Shown here: positions 8,235 through 17,501 of the stretch, piece after piece
Position numbering within the stretch: position 1 is the stretch's first letter
Layout: every line of letters starts with the position of its first letter
Assembly (NCBI RefSeq): GCF_008728635.1
Contig: NZ_CP044285.1
Location: 1,240,001-1,304,000 of the forward strand
Direction of reading: 5' to 3'
From: Hymenobacter baengnokdamensis
GTDB taxonomy: Bacteria; Bacteroidota; Bacteroidia; Cytophagales; Hymenobacteraceae
DNA: 64,000 nt
Made by a program: the position numbers and the translations under genes
Notes under the pieces: model-generated
Databases searched by the model: none
Told to the model about the DNA's origin: nothing
Seen by the model: only the letters and a program-made list of their open reading frames with translations

Positions 8235-8912
8235 TCAACCAAGATTTTCGCTAGGGTTTGGCTTAGGCTCTAGTAGATAATTGGTCAGCACGGCTAGAAA
8301 TACACCAGCTAACGGGGCGGCTATGTATACCCAAGCAGCGGTTAGGTGACCGCTCAGTAAGGCCGGGGCCAGCGAGCGAGCCGGGTTCATGGATGCCCCG
8401 CTGAGCGGTCCACCTACCAGTGCCTCTAGCCCCACAGTGGCGCTGATGGTAAGGCCTACTAGCAGTCCCTGCTCGTAATAGCTTGACGTGACGCGCAGGA
8501 TGATGAGCATTAGCCAGAAGGTTAGACCCACCTCTACACCAAAGGCCTGAGTGGCGCTGTGGGCGGGCAGCGTAGCACCCAGCGACGAGCCGGGGGAGGC
8601 GAGCAGCCACACCGCCCCGCTGCCCAAGAGCGCCCCCAGCAACTGCGCCAGTACGTAGGGTAGCACCCGGCGGCCCGGAAAGCGCCCGGCGGCCCAGAAG
8701 CCGATGGTCACGGCCGGGTTGACGTGCGCTCCACTCACGTGCCCGAGGCCTTGAATAATGATAAGCACGATGAGCCCGAAGGCAGCGGCCACCCCGCCGT
8801 GGCCCAGGTTATGCGCCTGCTCGTCCACTACCACCGCGCCCGTCCCGAAAGTCAGCAAAAAGGCTGTGCCGAGCACTTCGGCAAGCAGGCATTGGCGGAG
8901 GGTAAACGTCAT
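8235..8912 (-). CDS. MIP-family channel (aquaglyceroporin-like), arsenic-associated
   Basis: 225 residues with six predicted membrane helices and both half-helix NPA motifs, HVNPAVT and SMNPARS. The size fits bacterial MIP channels. It is the last gene on the minus strand of the arsenic cluster, downstream of arsS. In Sinorhizobium the MIP channel AqpS replaces an arsenite pump in an ars operon, and this cluster also has no ArsB or ACR3, so this channel may be the route by which arsenite or arsenosugar leaves the cell. Substrate is inferred from context only. Confidence 0.85.
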   Translation of the reverse strand: MTFTLRQCLLAEVLGTAFLLTFGTGAVVVDEQAHNLGHGGVAAAFGLIVLIIIQGLGHVSGAHVNPAVTIGFWAAGRFPGRRVLPYVLAQLLGALLGSGAVWLLASPGSSLGATLPAHSATQAFGVEVGLTFWLMLIILRVTSSYYEQGLLVGLTISATVGLEALVGGPLSGASMNPARSLAPALLSGHLTAAWVYIAAPLAGVFLAVLTNYLLEPKPNPSENLG

Positions 8913-8945
8913 AGAGTTGCCCTGTTTTAAGGCCTGAAAAATAAG

Positions 8946-8966
8946 CGCCCGCGCTGGGCGCGGGCG
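8946..8966 (-). terminator. Intrinsic terminator between arsS and the MIP gene
   Basis: A 9-bp GC-rich stem (8946-8954 with 8958-8966) and a three-base loop, followed on the minus strand by TTATTTTT. It ends or weakens the arsS transcript before the channel gene. Confidence 0.7.
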
Positions 8967-8998
8967 ACTGACCTAGAAGAAGAAATGATAAAGGCTAC

Positions 8999-10048
8999 CT
9001 ACGCTACCGTGCCACCGCAGCTGGAGCCCGCGCCGGCCGTGCAGCCATAGCAGTGCTGATTCAGCACGATGGGTCGCTGGGCCAAAGCTGCCGCGTCGAA
9101 GTCGCGGATGTGCTGGCTGGTACTGGCCACGTGTAGGTCAAGCATCTGGTTGAAGTCACAGTCATAAAGGCTACCGTCCCAGCCCACTGAGATAGTGTCG
9201 CGGCACATCACGCCCGCCGCCGCAGCGGGATTAAAAGCGTTCACCAGCTTCTCCATGTAGCCCGCGTAGTTGCCCGATTCGACCAAGTAGTCGAGAAAGC
9301 GACTAACAGGCAGGTTGGTGATGGCAAACAGGCTGTTAAATACAATGCCGTGGTCTTTGAGCAAGGCTTGCTTGAACTGCCGCTCTAGTGCCGTCTGCGG
9401 GCCGGGCATAAAGGCGCCAGCTGGGTTGTACACCAAGTTCAATATCAGGCCTGTACCTGACTGGCCATAGCCTACGGCGTTGAGCATTTTCAATGCTTTA
9501 ATCGAATCGTCGAACACGCCGTCGCCGCGCTGGCGGTCGGTTTTGTCGGCCGAATAGAAGGGCAGCGAGCTGACCACTTCCACGCCGTGCTTTTTGAAAA
9601 ACTCGGGCAGGTCGTGGTACTTCTTGTTGGCCACGATGATGGTGAGGTTGCATCGTACCAGCACCTTGCGGCCCAGCGCCGTAATCTGCTCCACAAACCA
9701 CCGGAAATCGGGGTTCATCTCGGGGGCACCGCCGGTGAGGTCCACCGTGGGAATGTCAGTCTGAGCTAGCGCATCGAGGCAAAGCTGCATCGTTTCGCGG
9801 GTCATGATTTCCTTGCGGTCAGGGCCAGCATCGACGTGGCAGTGCTTGCACACTTGGTTGCACATCTTGCCTACGTTGATTTGCAGCACCGCCGGCGCCA
9901 CCGGCCGCAGCGGAAATAGGCCCGTTTCCCGCATCTTCTGGTGAAAAGGCGGGAGATGTAGCACGTCTACCACTTCCTGGCGTAGCACGGTGAGCTGAAA
10001 AGCCGAGTCAGCAAGTTGACTGCCGGTGGCTTTGAGAGATTTTGTCAT
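8999..10048 (-). CDS. arsS: Arsenosugar biosynthesis radical SAM protein ArsS
   Basis: 349 residues. The radical SAM cluster motif CNQVCKHCHVD is near residue 80, followed by TGGAPEMNP. The C-terminal end is the typical Cys-rich CYGCTAGAGSSCGG. This is the radical SAM/Cys-rich family in which ArsS joins a 5'-deoxyadenosyl group to dimethylarsenite on the way to arsenosugars. Some relatives carry selenocysteine in the motif; here all positions are Cys and no in-frame TGA is needed. The partner ArsM is at 15176. Transcription continues from the CMD-family gene upstream. Confidence 0.92.
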   Translation of the reverse strand: MTKSLKATGSQLADSAFQLTVLRQEVVDVLHLPPFHQKMRETGLFPLRPVAPAVLQINVGKMCNQVCKHCHVDAGPDRKEIMTRETMQLCLDALAQTDIPTVDLTGGAPEMNPDFRWFVEQITALGRKVLVRCNLTIIVANKKYHDLPEFFKKHGVEVVSSLPFYSADKTDRQRGDGVFDDSIKALKMLNAVGYGQSGTGLILNLVYNPAGAFMPGPQTALERQFKQALLKDHGIVFNSLFAITNLPVSRFLDYLVESGNYAGYMEKLVNAFNPAAAAGVMCRDTISVGWDGSLYDCDFNQMLDLHVASTSQHIRDFDAAALAQRPIVLNQHCYGCTAGAGSSCGGTVA

Positions 10049-10139
10049 GTAGAGAAGTAGCGCGAACTCACTGAGCCCGCCCGAGGAACAATAGGTAACA
10101 ACGCGGTGGCGCAGCCTAGTAAGCCCGTGCCAAGGTGTT

Positions 10140-10472
10140 TTACATGGATAACTCTTTAACCTTGTTCATCATTTGCACCCCGTGCACTAGGGTCGCACCG
10201 CCGCGAATGGCAGCGGCTACGTGCACCGCCTCCATCATTTCAGGCTCGGTGCAGCCTTTTTCAAGCGTATCGGCCGAGTAGGCGTCGATGCAATAGGGGC
10301 ACTGCACGGCGTGGGCTACGGCCAGGGCAATGAGCGATTTTTCGCGGGCCGTGAGGGCGCCTTCCGCGAAAACGGCCCCATAGTAAGCGAAAAACTTGTC
10401 GGCAAACTCTTTCTGAAACTCACCGATGTTTCCAAATTTTTTGAGGTCAGCGGGATTGTAATATGTTTCCAT
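10140..10472 (-). CDS. Carboxymuconolactone decarboxylase/AhpD-family protein of arsenosugar clusters
   Basis: 110 residues, one CMD domain. The redox motif CPYCIDAYSADTLEKG has the CxxC of AhpD-like proteins. This family is regularly found beside ArsS-type radical SAM genes (perox_w_seleSAM type). It may handle reactive arsenic or thiol intermediates, but its reaction is not known. It is directly upstream of arsS in the likely operon. Confidence 0.88.
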   Translation of the reverse strand: METYYNPADLKKFGNIGEFQKEFADKFFAYYGAVFAEGALTAREKSLIALAVAHAVQCPYCIDAYSADTLEKGCTEPEMMEAVHVAAAIRGGATLVHGVQMMNKVKELSM

Positions 10473-10526
10473 GAAGCAGGTTTTATTAAAATACGAAAAA
10501 AAGGAGGGGGCCAGATTGCCGGTCAG

Positions 10527-11354
10527 CTACTCGTAGAGGTTGCGCATCCGGCGCTGGGAAGTTAGCACTACCCAATCGCCCAACTGAGGTAGCAGCGAAT
10601 GTACCATCAAGATAAGGCGGCCCAGGGCCGAAATAACCGTACGTCGCCGCCGCCTTCGCACGTGGCTCAGGATGATAGCCGCTACCTGGGCTTGCGACTT
10701 TTGCCAACGGGGAGGGCGGTACGCAATGGGTACGGGCTGGCCCGCCGCGTCGAGCACGCGCTTATCGGGGTCGTTCTGAGTAAAGCCAATGTGCACCACC
10801 CCGAAATGCACGCCTGTGTCGGCCAGTTCCAGGCGTAGTGTGTGGGCCAGATTAGCCAACGCGGCCTTTCCCGCGCAGTAGGCCGAGCCGCTCGGCATAC
10901 CGTTGAGGGCGGAAATAGAGGAAATGAACGTGACGCTGCCCCTAGCCCGGATGAGGTGCGGCAGCGCCGCTTTGAGTGGGTACACCGAGCCGTACACGTT
11001 GCTGTCGAGCACCTGCCGAAACACCTCCGGTTGCATGTCGGCGAAGTAAGCCCTTTGCGAAATGCTGGCGTTAGTAATTAAGATGTCAAGCCGACCGAAG
11101 TGAGCAATTGCGGTAGCTACCAGGCGCTCGCAGGCGGCATAGTCAGTGATGTCGGCCACACAGGCCGCCACTTGGTAACCCTCGGCAGCCAGCACTTGGC
11201 GGGTGTGTTCAAGGCGTTCAGACTGGCGGCCGTTAAGCACCACAGCGGCCCCCTGCCGGCAAAAGGCACGGGCCGTTTCGCGGCCAATGCCCGATTCGGA
11301 CCCCGTAATCAAGGCAACCCGTCCAACTAAGGGGGCCATCTGGTTACGAAACAT
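10527..11354 (-). CDS. Short-chain dehydrogenase/reductase
   Basis: About 275 residues from the ATG at 11354, which overlaps the preceding gene by 11 bases (an ATG at 11339 would leave a four-base gap). Classical SDR marks: GSESGIG for NAD(P) binding, NASISQRAYF, a Ser in SSISALNG and the YCAGK catalytic Tyr/Lys. A tail after residue 230 is basic and hydrophobic, as in membrane-associated SDRs. The substrate is unknown; context suggests a sugar or lipid step linked to arsenosugar formation. Confidence 0.85.
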   Translation of the reverse strand: MFRNQMAPLVGRVALITGSESGIGRETARAFCRQGAAVVLNGRQSERLEHTRQVLAAEGYQVAACVADITDYAACERLVATAIAHFGRLDILITNASISQRAYFADMQPEVFRQVLDSNVYGSVYPLKAALPHLIRARGSVTFISSISALNGMPSGSAYCAGKAALANLAHTLRLELADTGVHFGVVHIGFTQNDPDKRVLDAAGQPVPIAYRPPRWQKSQAQVAAIILSHVRRRRRRTVISALGRLILMVHSLLPQLGDWVVLTSQRRMRNLYE

Positions 11355-12369
11355 AGCCGTGAGTTTTAAACCAGTCGAAGGCTTCGCCAATCGCTTGGTG
11401 AATAGAAGTTTGGGGTAGGGACAATTCCGCGCGGGCTTTCTGCGGCGTGAAGTAGTGGCCGTCGTTGGCCACAGCCACCATCGCGGAGTTTACCTGCGTT
11501 GCGCGGCCTGTGAGGCGGGCCTTTAAATCACAAGCAGCCCCATACAAGCTGGCCAGCAGTGGTAGCACCGGCCAGCGCGGCGGCGCCACGCCCGCCACGC
11601 GGGCCATGAGGGCGAAGGCTTCGCGGTAGCTCAGATTCTCATTGCCCAGAATGTAGGATTCGCCCACCCGGCCCTGCGTGAGGGCATTGACCGTAGCCAC
11701 GGCCACGTCGTGTACGTGCACGTAGTTTTTGCCACCAAGCGGGTAGCCGGGTAGACGGCCTTCCCGCAGTTCAAGCAGCAGCGCGCCGGAAGTAGGCTTG
11801 GCATCACCGGGGCCCAGCATAAAGGTGGGGTGCACAAGCACGGCGGGCAACTGCTCGCGGGCCACGGCGGCTAGCACGCGGTCGGTAGCGGCACGCTTGC
11901 TGTCCATGTAGTCGAGGCCGTAGCGGTGGCCGGTGTAGGGCCGGGTTTCGTCGCCGGGCCGGGCTTTGGTGCCAAAGCCAAAGACGTTAGCTGTACCCAC
12001 GTACACAAGGCGGCTAACTCCTCCCTTACGCGCCAATCGCAGGGCCTGCTCGGTACCATGAATATTGGTGTCCCGAACGGCTCGGCTGCGGGCCGGATTT
12101 ACCTGAGCCACCGCAGCGGCATGAATGATGGCCGCACAACCACCAATAGCTTCGGCTAGGGCTGCTTTGCGCACTACCTGTGCTAGGTCTAGTTCACACA
12201 CCTCAATGGGCATCGATTCTAAGGAAGGCAAGGCTGCCGGGGTCACGCTGCCCGGCCGCACGAGAGCCCGCACGGGATAGCCCCGGCGCAGCAGTTCGGC
12301 TACGAGGTGGCGGCCCAAAAAGCCGTTGGCACCAGTCACGAGCACACGAGGGAGCAGGGGCAACGACAC
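11344..12369 (-). CDS. NAD-dependent epimerase/dehydratase family protein
   Basis: 341 residues from a GTG start. It has an extended SDR fold: TGANGFLGRHL for NAD binding, HAAAVAQVNP, and a YMDSKRAAT motif with the catalytic Lys in a slightly altered YxxxK (YMDSK). It resembles dihydroflavonol-4-reductase-like and sterol dehydrogenase-like proteins. It lies three bases after the glycosyltransferase stop and overlaps the SDR gene, so all are one operon. Confidence 0.85.
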   Translation of the reverse strand: MSLPLLPRVLVTGANGFLGRHLVAELLRRGYPVRALVRPGSVTPAALPSLESMPIEVCELDLAQVVRKAALAEAIGGCAAIIHAAAVAQVNPARSRAVRDTNIHGTEQALRLARKGGVSRLVYVGTANVFGFGTKARPGDETRPYTGHRYGLDYMDSKRAATDRVLAAVAREQLPAVLVHPTFMLGPGDAKPTSGALLLELREGRLPGYPLGGKNYVHVHDVAVATVNALTQGRVGESYILGNENLSYREAFALMARVAGVAPPRWPVLPLLASLYGAACDLKARLTGRATQVNSAMVAVANDGHYFTPQKARAELSLPQTSIHQAIGEAFDWFKTHGYVS

Positions 12370-12372
12370 CAG

Positions 12373-13062
12373 CTAACGATAATTAAGCATCCGCTTGTAA
12401 GTGCGAGCAATGCGGGGGGTGGGCTGCTTGAGCAAATACATGGCAAAGGCCGTTAGGTTCGCTAGTTGAACGCGGAGCCAGCTATTAGTCTCGTACTTAC
12501 GGGCCGATACTATTACGTCGAGCGGCACGATGTAAAAGCTGGCCACCCGCTGGATGCGCTGAATAATCTCGAAGTCTTCCATGATGACAAACTGCTCGTT
12601 GAAGCCACCGAGCTGCTCAAATAGCTCGCGGGTGATGAACAACGTCTGGTCGCCGCCCCGGCTCATTATACCTTTAAAGCGAGTGCCGTAGCTGTTGAGG
12701 CGCAGCAGCGGGTGCGGCGAGTCGAAACGAAAGCGGTAGCAGCCCGCTACGTGCCCCTGAGCCACGGCCGCTTGCACGGTGGCCACGTAGTCGGGGTGAA
12801 TACCCACATCGGCGTGCACAAAATAGAAGATGTCACCGCGCGCGTGCTGGGCGCCGTAATTCAACTGGGCCGCGCGGCCCGGCTTGGGAGCTTCTAGCAC
12901 AGTAGCGCCGGCGGCGCGGGCGGCCTCGGCCGTGCCATCGGGACTGCGGGCGTCTACTACCAGAATTTCGACGGAACCCGGCGAAGCGTAGCGGCGCAAG
13001 TCAGCCACCAGCCGACCAATGTTAGCAACTTCGTTATAAGTCGGAATAATTACGCTGAGCAT
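12373..13062 (-). CDS. TIGR04283-type GT2 glycosyltransferase (arsenosugar/rSAM-associated)
   Basis: About 229 residues from the ATG at 13062. It begins MLSVIIPTYNEVANIG, then ILVVDARSPDGT, YFVHADVG as the DxD-like site and EDFEIIQRI as the acceptor motif. This matches the radical SAM-associated transferase 2 family. A paralogue of the same family is at 24634. It probably moves a sugar onto an arsenosugar or lipid intermediate. Confidence 0.85.
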   Translation of the reverse strand: MLSVIIPTYNEVANIGRLVADLRRYASPGSVEILVVDARSPDGTAEAARAAGATVLEAPKPGRAAQLNYGAQHARGDIFYFVHADVGIHPDYVATVQAAVAQGHVAGCYRFRFDSPHPLLRLNSYGTRFKGIMSRGGDQTLFITRELFEQLGGFNEQFVIMEDFEIIQRIQRVASFYIVPLDVIVSARKYETNSWLRVQLANLTAFAMYLLKQPTPRIARTYKRMLNYR

Positions 13063-13126
13063 ACAGGCAAAACTGCTACGGAGCCGCAACTTCCGCATGA
13101 ATTAGTAAAGACGAGGTTTGGTCAGG

Positions 13127-14221
13127 TTAAAAGGCTTCCCCGACTGTGAGGTAAAAGCCGCTTGATTGCTGCCCCAAGCCGTAGTCGAGGCGCACATTGA
13201 GGTGGTCACGCCGATTGGCGGTGAAGCGCAGGCCCGCCCCGTAGGCTCCTTTCAACTCGCTTAGGCGCAGCACCGCCTGCTCACTACCCAGGGCTCCCAC
13301 GCCCCCAAATACCACCGCGCCCAGGCGCTTGTACACGTCCACCCGCAGTTCCGACTGCACCAAGGCGGCGTTCTGGTCGCGGTAGCGGCCCTCGTAGTAG
13401 CCCCGCAGCCGCCGCGAGCCGCCCAGCAGCGACAGGGCATTAAACGGGGCCGTGCCCACGATAAAGCTGCCATAGTAATTAACGGCCAATACGGTGTGTT
13501 GCCCTAGCGCATGGTACTCCGACACATCAGCCACGTAGCGGTCGAAGTAGGTCGTCTCACCCGCTAGACCCGCGCCCACGGCCCGGTTGCGCACAAAGGC
13601 ACTGAGGTCGGCTACTACGCCTTTTTTAGGAAAGAAAACGTTGTCGCGCGAATCGTAAAACAGGCCCAGCCCGCCGCCGGTGAGGCGGCTGCCCAGCCCA
13701 CCGGGCACGGTGCCGCTGGCTAGCAGGCCCCCGGCTTCGACGCTGCTCACACTGTAGTCCTCGTACTGGAAGCGCAGGCCCGCGTAGAGCTTGCCCGCGC
13801 CGGTGCCCGCACCCACGCGCCGGAAGACATTCAGCCGCACGCGGGGAAAATTGACGCCGTACAGCTCGCGTGGCACTTCGCGCTGGCCCACGCCATAGAA
13901 GTAGTAGTTGTAGCGGTAGTAGCCGGCCTCGCCGTAGGCGTAGTAGCGGTTGTGGTCGTAAAAAATCTGGAAGGGCAGGTAGAGCAGCAGCTGGTGATTT
14001 TGGGTGTAGGCTAGGGCTAGGGTGAGTTGCGAGGGGCGGGCTGCGGCAAACCCATCGTCGCGCCTGAAATGCACAGTAGCCGTGGCGGCCACGCCATATG
14101 CCAGCCGGGTTTCGGGCGTGTAGTACACCAGGGGCACCGGAATTAGCGACAGGCGCTTGGGGTGCACCGTATCGGCGGGGGTTAGCCCAGCTAGGGCCAG
14201 CAGTACGGTGTTCAGGAACAC
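13127..14221 (-). CDS. Outer membrane beta-barrel, BamA/surface antigen (D15) type
   Basis: 364 residues from a GTG start with an N-terminal hydrophobic segment. Repeating amphipathic strands and the late text DSRDNVFFPKKGVVADL and LLGGSRRLRGYYEGRYRDQ are typical of the Omp85/bacterial surface antigen barrel, including the RGY loop. No POTRA domains are seen, so it is a short barrel-only member. It is the first gene of the minus-strand operon leading to arsS. It could serve export of a product, but this is inference. Confidence 0.8.
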   Translation of the reverse strand: MFLNTVLLALAGLTPADTVHPKRLSLIPVPLVYYTPETRLAYGVAATATVHFRRDDGFAAARPSQLTLALAYTQNHQLLLYLPFQIFYDHNRYYAYGEAGYYRYNYYFYGVGQREVPRELYGVNFPRVRLNVFRRVGAGTGAGKLYAGLRFQYEDYSVSSVEAGGLLASGTVPGGLGSRLTGGGLGLFYDSRDNVFFPKKGVVADLSAFVRNRAVGAGLAGETTYFDRYVADVSEYHALGQHTVLAVNYYGSFIVGTAPFNALSLLGGSRRLRGYYEGRYRDQNAALVQSELRVDVYKRLGAVVFGGVGALGSEQAVLRLSELKGAYGAGLRFTANRRDHLNVRLDYGLGQQSSGFYLTVGEAF

Positions 14222-14319
14222 GGCAGAGATTAGAATTTCTAACGTCTACGAAATTGCCGTGGCGGGGAGATTGCCGCCCAGCAATCTTTAGGGTGACCCT
14301 TTTCCGTATGTAGTCCTCA

Positions 14320-15132
14320 ATGAATAAGCTCATGAAAACCTCGACTCTGGCCGCCCTGGTGCTGGCGGCCGGCACGCTTACCGCCTTAGCCGTAGTGGTG
14401 CCCGGCCTCAATCCTGTATCGGAGCCCACCTACACTGTGGCCGCCACCGGGGCGTTGGTTGACCACAGCGCCTACGACAAGCTGCTCAAAAAGCACGTAA
14501 CTGCTCAGGGTCTAGTTGACTATCAAGGATTTAAGGCTGATGAGGTGACTTTTAATCAGTACCTGGCCCTGCTGAGCAAAAACCCGCCAGCGGCCAACTG
14601 GAGTAAGGCCGACCAGATGGCGTATTGGATAAATGCCTACAACGCCTACACTATCCGCCTCATCCTCAATCACTACCCGGTGCAGAGCATCAAGGATATT
14701 GGCTCGAAAATCAAGATTCCGTTCGTGACCACGCCCTGGGCGGCCAAGTTCTTCAGCATTGGGGGCCAGCAGATGAGCCTCGACAACATCGAGCACGGGA
14801 TTTTGCGCAAGAAGTACGACGACCCGCGCATCCACTTTACGTTGGTATGCGCGTCCATCTCCTGCCCGCGTCTTCGTAACGAGGCTTACACGGCCGCGCA
14901 ACTGGAGAAGCAGCTCGATGACCAGGGCCACGACTTTCTGAACAACCCGGCCAAGAACAAAATCAGCAAGTCGGAGGCGCAGCTCTCGAAATATTTTGAC
15001 TGGTACAAGGGCGATTGGCAGAAGAATGGCCAGTCGGTGGTAAAGTGGGTCAACCGCTACTCGACCACCAAGATTGACGACAACACCAAGATTACTTACC
15101 TGGACTATAACTGGAACCTGAACAAGCAGTAA
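14320..15132 (+). CDS. DUF547 domain protein, exported
   Basis: 270 residues with an N-terminal signal sequence (MKTSTLAALVLAAGTLTALA). The DUF547 core is clear: ADQMAYWINAYNAYTIRLIL, NIEHGILRK and FTLVCASISCPRLRNEAY. The reaction is unknown; the conserved Cys and His/Asn pattern suggests an enzyme. It is divergent from the outer membrane barrel gene and 43 bases upstream of arsM, probably in one transcript. Confidence 0.88.
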   Translation: MNKLMKTSTLAALVLAAGTLTALAVVVPGLNPVSEPTYTVAATGALVDHSAYDKLLKKHVTAQGLVDYQGFKADEVTFNQYLALLSKNPPAANWSKADQMAYWINAYNAYTIRLILNHYPVQSIKDIGSKIKIPFVTTPWAAKFFSIGGQQMSLDNIEHGILRKKYDDPRIHFTLVCASISCPRLRNEAYTAAQLEKQLDDQGHDFLNNPAKNKISKSEAQLSKYFDWYKGDWQKNGQSVVKWVNRYSTTKIDDNTKITYLDYNWNLNKQ

Positions 15133-15175
15133 CCCAGCCGTAGCTTCGTCCACCACGCTACTTCTCTCCCTATTC

Positions 15176-16144
15176 ATGAGTTATCTCGAAACCACCGCCG
15201 ACGTGTACCGCCAAGCGGCCCAGGAGCCCCAGGTGGGCCTCTGCTGCACTACCAACCCCGTGTGGCAGCTGCCCGGTCTGAGTATTCCGCAACGTATGCT
15301 GAGTATGAACTACGGCTGCGGCAGCACCGTGAACCCGCGCGACTTGACTAACTCGCCCACAGTGCTCTACGTGGGCGTAGGGGGCGGCATGGAGTTGCTG
15401 CAATTTGCTTACTTCAGCCGTCGGCCGGGAGCTGTGATTGGCGTAGACGTGGTGAACGAAATGCTCGACGCCTCGCGCGAAAACATGCAAACTGCCGCCG
15501 AACAAAACGAGTGGTTCCAGCCGGAATTTGTGGACCTGCGCGCTGGCGATGCCCTGCACCTCCCGGTAGCCGACGAGAGCGTAGACGTGGCGGCCCAAAA
15601 CTGTTTATTCAACATCTTCAAGCTCGACGACCTACGCCGCGCCCTTCAGGAAACCTACCGGGTGCTCAAGCCCCACGGCCGCCTCGTGATGTCGGACCCG
15701 ACCTGCGAGCAGCCTATGAGTGACGAACTGCGGGCCGATGAGCGCCTGCGTGCCCTTTGCCTTACTGGCTCACTGCCCTTGCAGGAGTACCTCAATATGA
15801 TAACTGAGGTGGGTTTCGGCACGGTGGAAGTGCGCGCCAAGCGAGCCTACCGGGTGCTCTCGCCGCAGCACTACGCCACCGATGAGCTGATTTTCATCGA
15901 GAGCGTGGAGGTGTGCGCCATTAAGGACCCCATGCCAGCCGATGGGCCTTGCATTTTCACCGGCCGCACCGCCATCTATTACGGGGCCGAAGAGTATTTT
16001 GACGACCACAAAGGCCACGTGCTGCTGCAAAACCAGCCCCTGGCTGTATGCGACAAAACTGCCGGCGCACTGGCTAGCTTAGGCCGCGACGACATCTTCA
16101 TCTCGCCCTCAACCTACCACTACGATGGGGGTGGCTGCTGCTAA
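15176..16144 (+). CDS. arsM: Arsenite methyltransferase ArsM, arsenosugar type
   Basis: 322 residues. Class I SAM-dependent fold: VLYVGVGGGMELLQFA, GVDVVNEMLD and a post-I acidic site. Cys residues placed as in arsenite methyltransferases include CCTTNP near residue 23, CLFNIF and CLTGSLP. The C-terminus ends DGGGCC, a probable arsenic-binding tail. It should methylate arsenite, giving the substrate of ArsS. It is followed by a terminator hairpin at 16166-16202. Confidence 0.9.
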   Translation: MSYLETTADVYRQAAQEPQVGLCCTTNPVWQLPGLSIPQRMLSMNYGCGSTVNPRDLTNSPTVLYVGVGGGMELLQFAYFSRRPGAVIGVDVVNEMLDASRENMQTAAEQNEWFQPEFVDLRAGDALHLPVADESVDVAAQNCLFNIFKLDDLRRALQETYRVLKPHGRLVMSDPTCEQPMSDELRADERLRALCLTGSLPLQEYLNMITEVGFGTVEVRAKRAYRVLSPQHYATDELIFIESVEVCAIKDPMPADGPCIFTGRTAIYYGAEEYFDDHKGHVLLQNQPLAVCDKTAGALASLGRDDIFISPSTYHYDGGGCC

Positions 16145-16165
16145 GTAGTCCTTGGAATACCTCTC

Positions 16166-16202
16166 GGAACGTCATGCTGCGCCTTGTCCAGCATGACGTT
16201 CC
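16166..16202 (+). terminator. Intrinsic terminator after arsM
   Basis: A perfect 14-bp stem (16166-16179 with 16189-16202) followed by TTTTTA. It ends the DUF547-arsM transcript and lies before the ATG at 16231, which supports that later start for the next gene. Confidence 0.75.
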
Positions 16203-16230
16203 TTTTTACTATTTCGGTGGTCAGGCCAGT

Positions 16231-16854
16231 ATGCTTACTCTCAATCTGCTTTTACTAACTTTCCTGCCGTTGAGTACCTCGGTTGGGGATGCTTCGCCGC
16301 TCGCTGCGGCCGAGGTACGCCATTATAGCATTGAGGTGGCGGGTATTCGGGTCGGAAGCATGACGGCCACGCGGCAAGCCGCCGTGGGACCTGACGTAAC
16401 CTACTCGCTGGTAAGCGATGTGAAGGTTAACTTTTTGCTTTACCACCTCAAGATTTACTACCAGGTAATTAACCGTTTTCATAACGGCCAGTTGCTGCTC
16501 TCGACGGTGGAAGCCCACACCAACCAAGGCGATTTTGCTTCGCGGGCCGAGTGGAAGGGTGACCACTACGACATCGTAGCCGACCAGTATAAACACCATT
16601 ACAAGGCTACTGAAACGCAGCCCATCCGCTACGCGGTGACCAACCTATTTTTTGGCGAGCCACCAGCGGGTCAGGCGCGGGCGTTTGCTGAATATTTTGG
16701 TGATTATTTCGCGCTGAGCCGGGGCAAGGCGGGTAGCTGGCAGGCCGTGCGCGACGGCCGCGAGGATGAGTACCAGTACGCCAATGGCCAACTGGTGAAG
16801 ATTATCAAAAAGAACCCACTCAAGAACTTCATCATCCGTCTGCTGCCGGAGTAG
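16231..16854 (+). CDS. Exported protein, DUF6134-like
   Basis: About 207 residues from the ATG at 16231; the frame extends to 16174 but that part lies in the terminator hairpin. The signal peptide is MLTLNLLLLTFLPLSTSVG. VRHYSIEVAGIRVGSMTATR and LKIYYQVINRFHNGQL resemble the DUF6134 family of periplasmic beta proteins. The function is unknown. Confidence 0.6.
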   Translation: MLTLNLLLLTFLPLSTSVGDASPLAAAEVRHYSIEVAGIRVGSMTATRQAAVGPDVTYSLVSDVKVNFLLYHLKIYYQVINRFHNGQLLLSTVEAHTNQGDFASRAEWKGDHYDIVADQYKHHYKATETQPIRYAVTNLFFGEPPAGQARAFAEYFGDYFALSRGKAGSWQAVRDGREDEYQYANGQLVKIIKKNPLKNFIIRLLPE

Positions 16855-16885
16855 CTTGAACGCTTAGCGGGCCACTCATAACGAG

Positions 16886-17404
16886 TTAATATACCTTCTG
16901 GCCGCGCCGAAGCCAGATGCCCCAGGTGGGCGAATAGGCGTGCACCCGGTTGGTGGGCTGATTTGCTGCCGTGACGACGGGCTGCCCCTCGTTTACCCAC
17001 TCGAAGATGCCGCCGTAGAGGTTGCGCACGTTGGTGAAGCCAGCGCGCCGAAGCTGGTCGCCGATTTTCTCGCTGCGTGCCCCAACTGAGCAGTACACCA
17101 CTAGGGGCGCATTTTTGGGCAAGTCCGCCACGGTCGCCAATGAAAACTTATCGAAGCCCACTAGCCGCGCCCCGCGCAAATGGCTGACGGCAAACTCCGG
17201 AGCCTCACGGGTATCGAGTAAGATGGGCACGGGCTGCTGCCGTAGCTGGGCGACGCTTACGAAGGGCACCGACTCTTTGAGTAGGCCGTGGAGCATGGCC
17301 GAGTAAAGGAGGTTGGTGGTCCTGGGAGTGTCGGGCCGGCGGTGCTGGCAAGACACAAACCCCAGCAATGCCAGCACCCCGAGCCAGGAAAAAAAGCGCG
17401 TCAT
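16886..17404 (-). CDS. Rhodanese-domain lipoprotein
   Basis: 172 residues. The signal peptide ends in the lipobox GFVSC with Cys19, so it is a lipoprotein. A single rhodanese domain runs from about residue 48 to 145, with LLDTREAPEFAVSHLRGA and the active-site loop YCSVGARS (Cys105). It may carry sulfane sulfur outside the cytoplasm, possibly for thio-arsenic chemistry, or arsenate reduction as in some rhodanese-like enzymes; this is context-based inference. Confidence 0.88.
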   Translation of the reverse strand: MTRFFSWLGVLALLGFVSCQHRRPDTPRTTNLLYSAMLHGLLKESVPFVSVAQLRQQPVPILLDTREAPEFAVSHLRGARLVGFDKFSLATVADLPKNAPLVVYCSVGARSEKIGDQLRRAGFTNVRNLYGGIFEWVNEGQPVVTAANQPTNRVHAYSPTWGIWLRRGQKVY

Positions 17405-17501
17405 AAAACTGCCGATGAAATGAGGATACTGACTGCCTTAGGCTGGCCTGGCCGAGTAGCTACGTAGCCGGGAGGCCGAGCGGTTAGCTATCCTTAGCTG
17501 G

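Noticed and set aside
8999..10048. Selenocysteine in ArsS
   Set aside because: The frame has no internal TGA and the motif positions are Cys.
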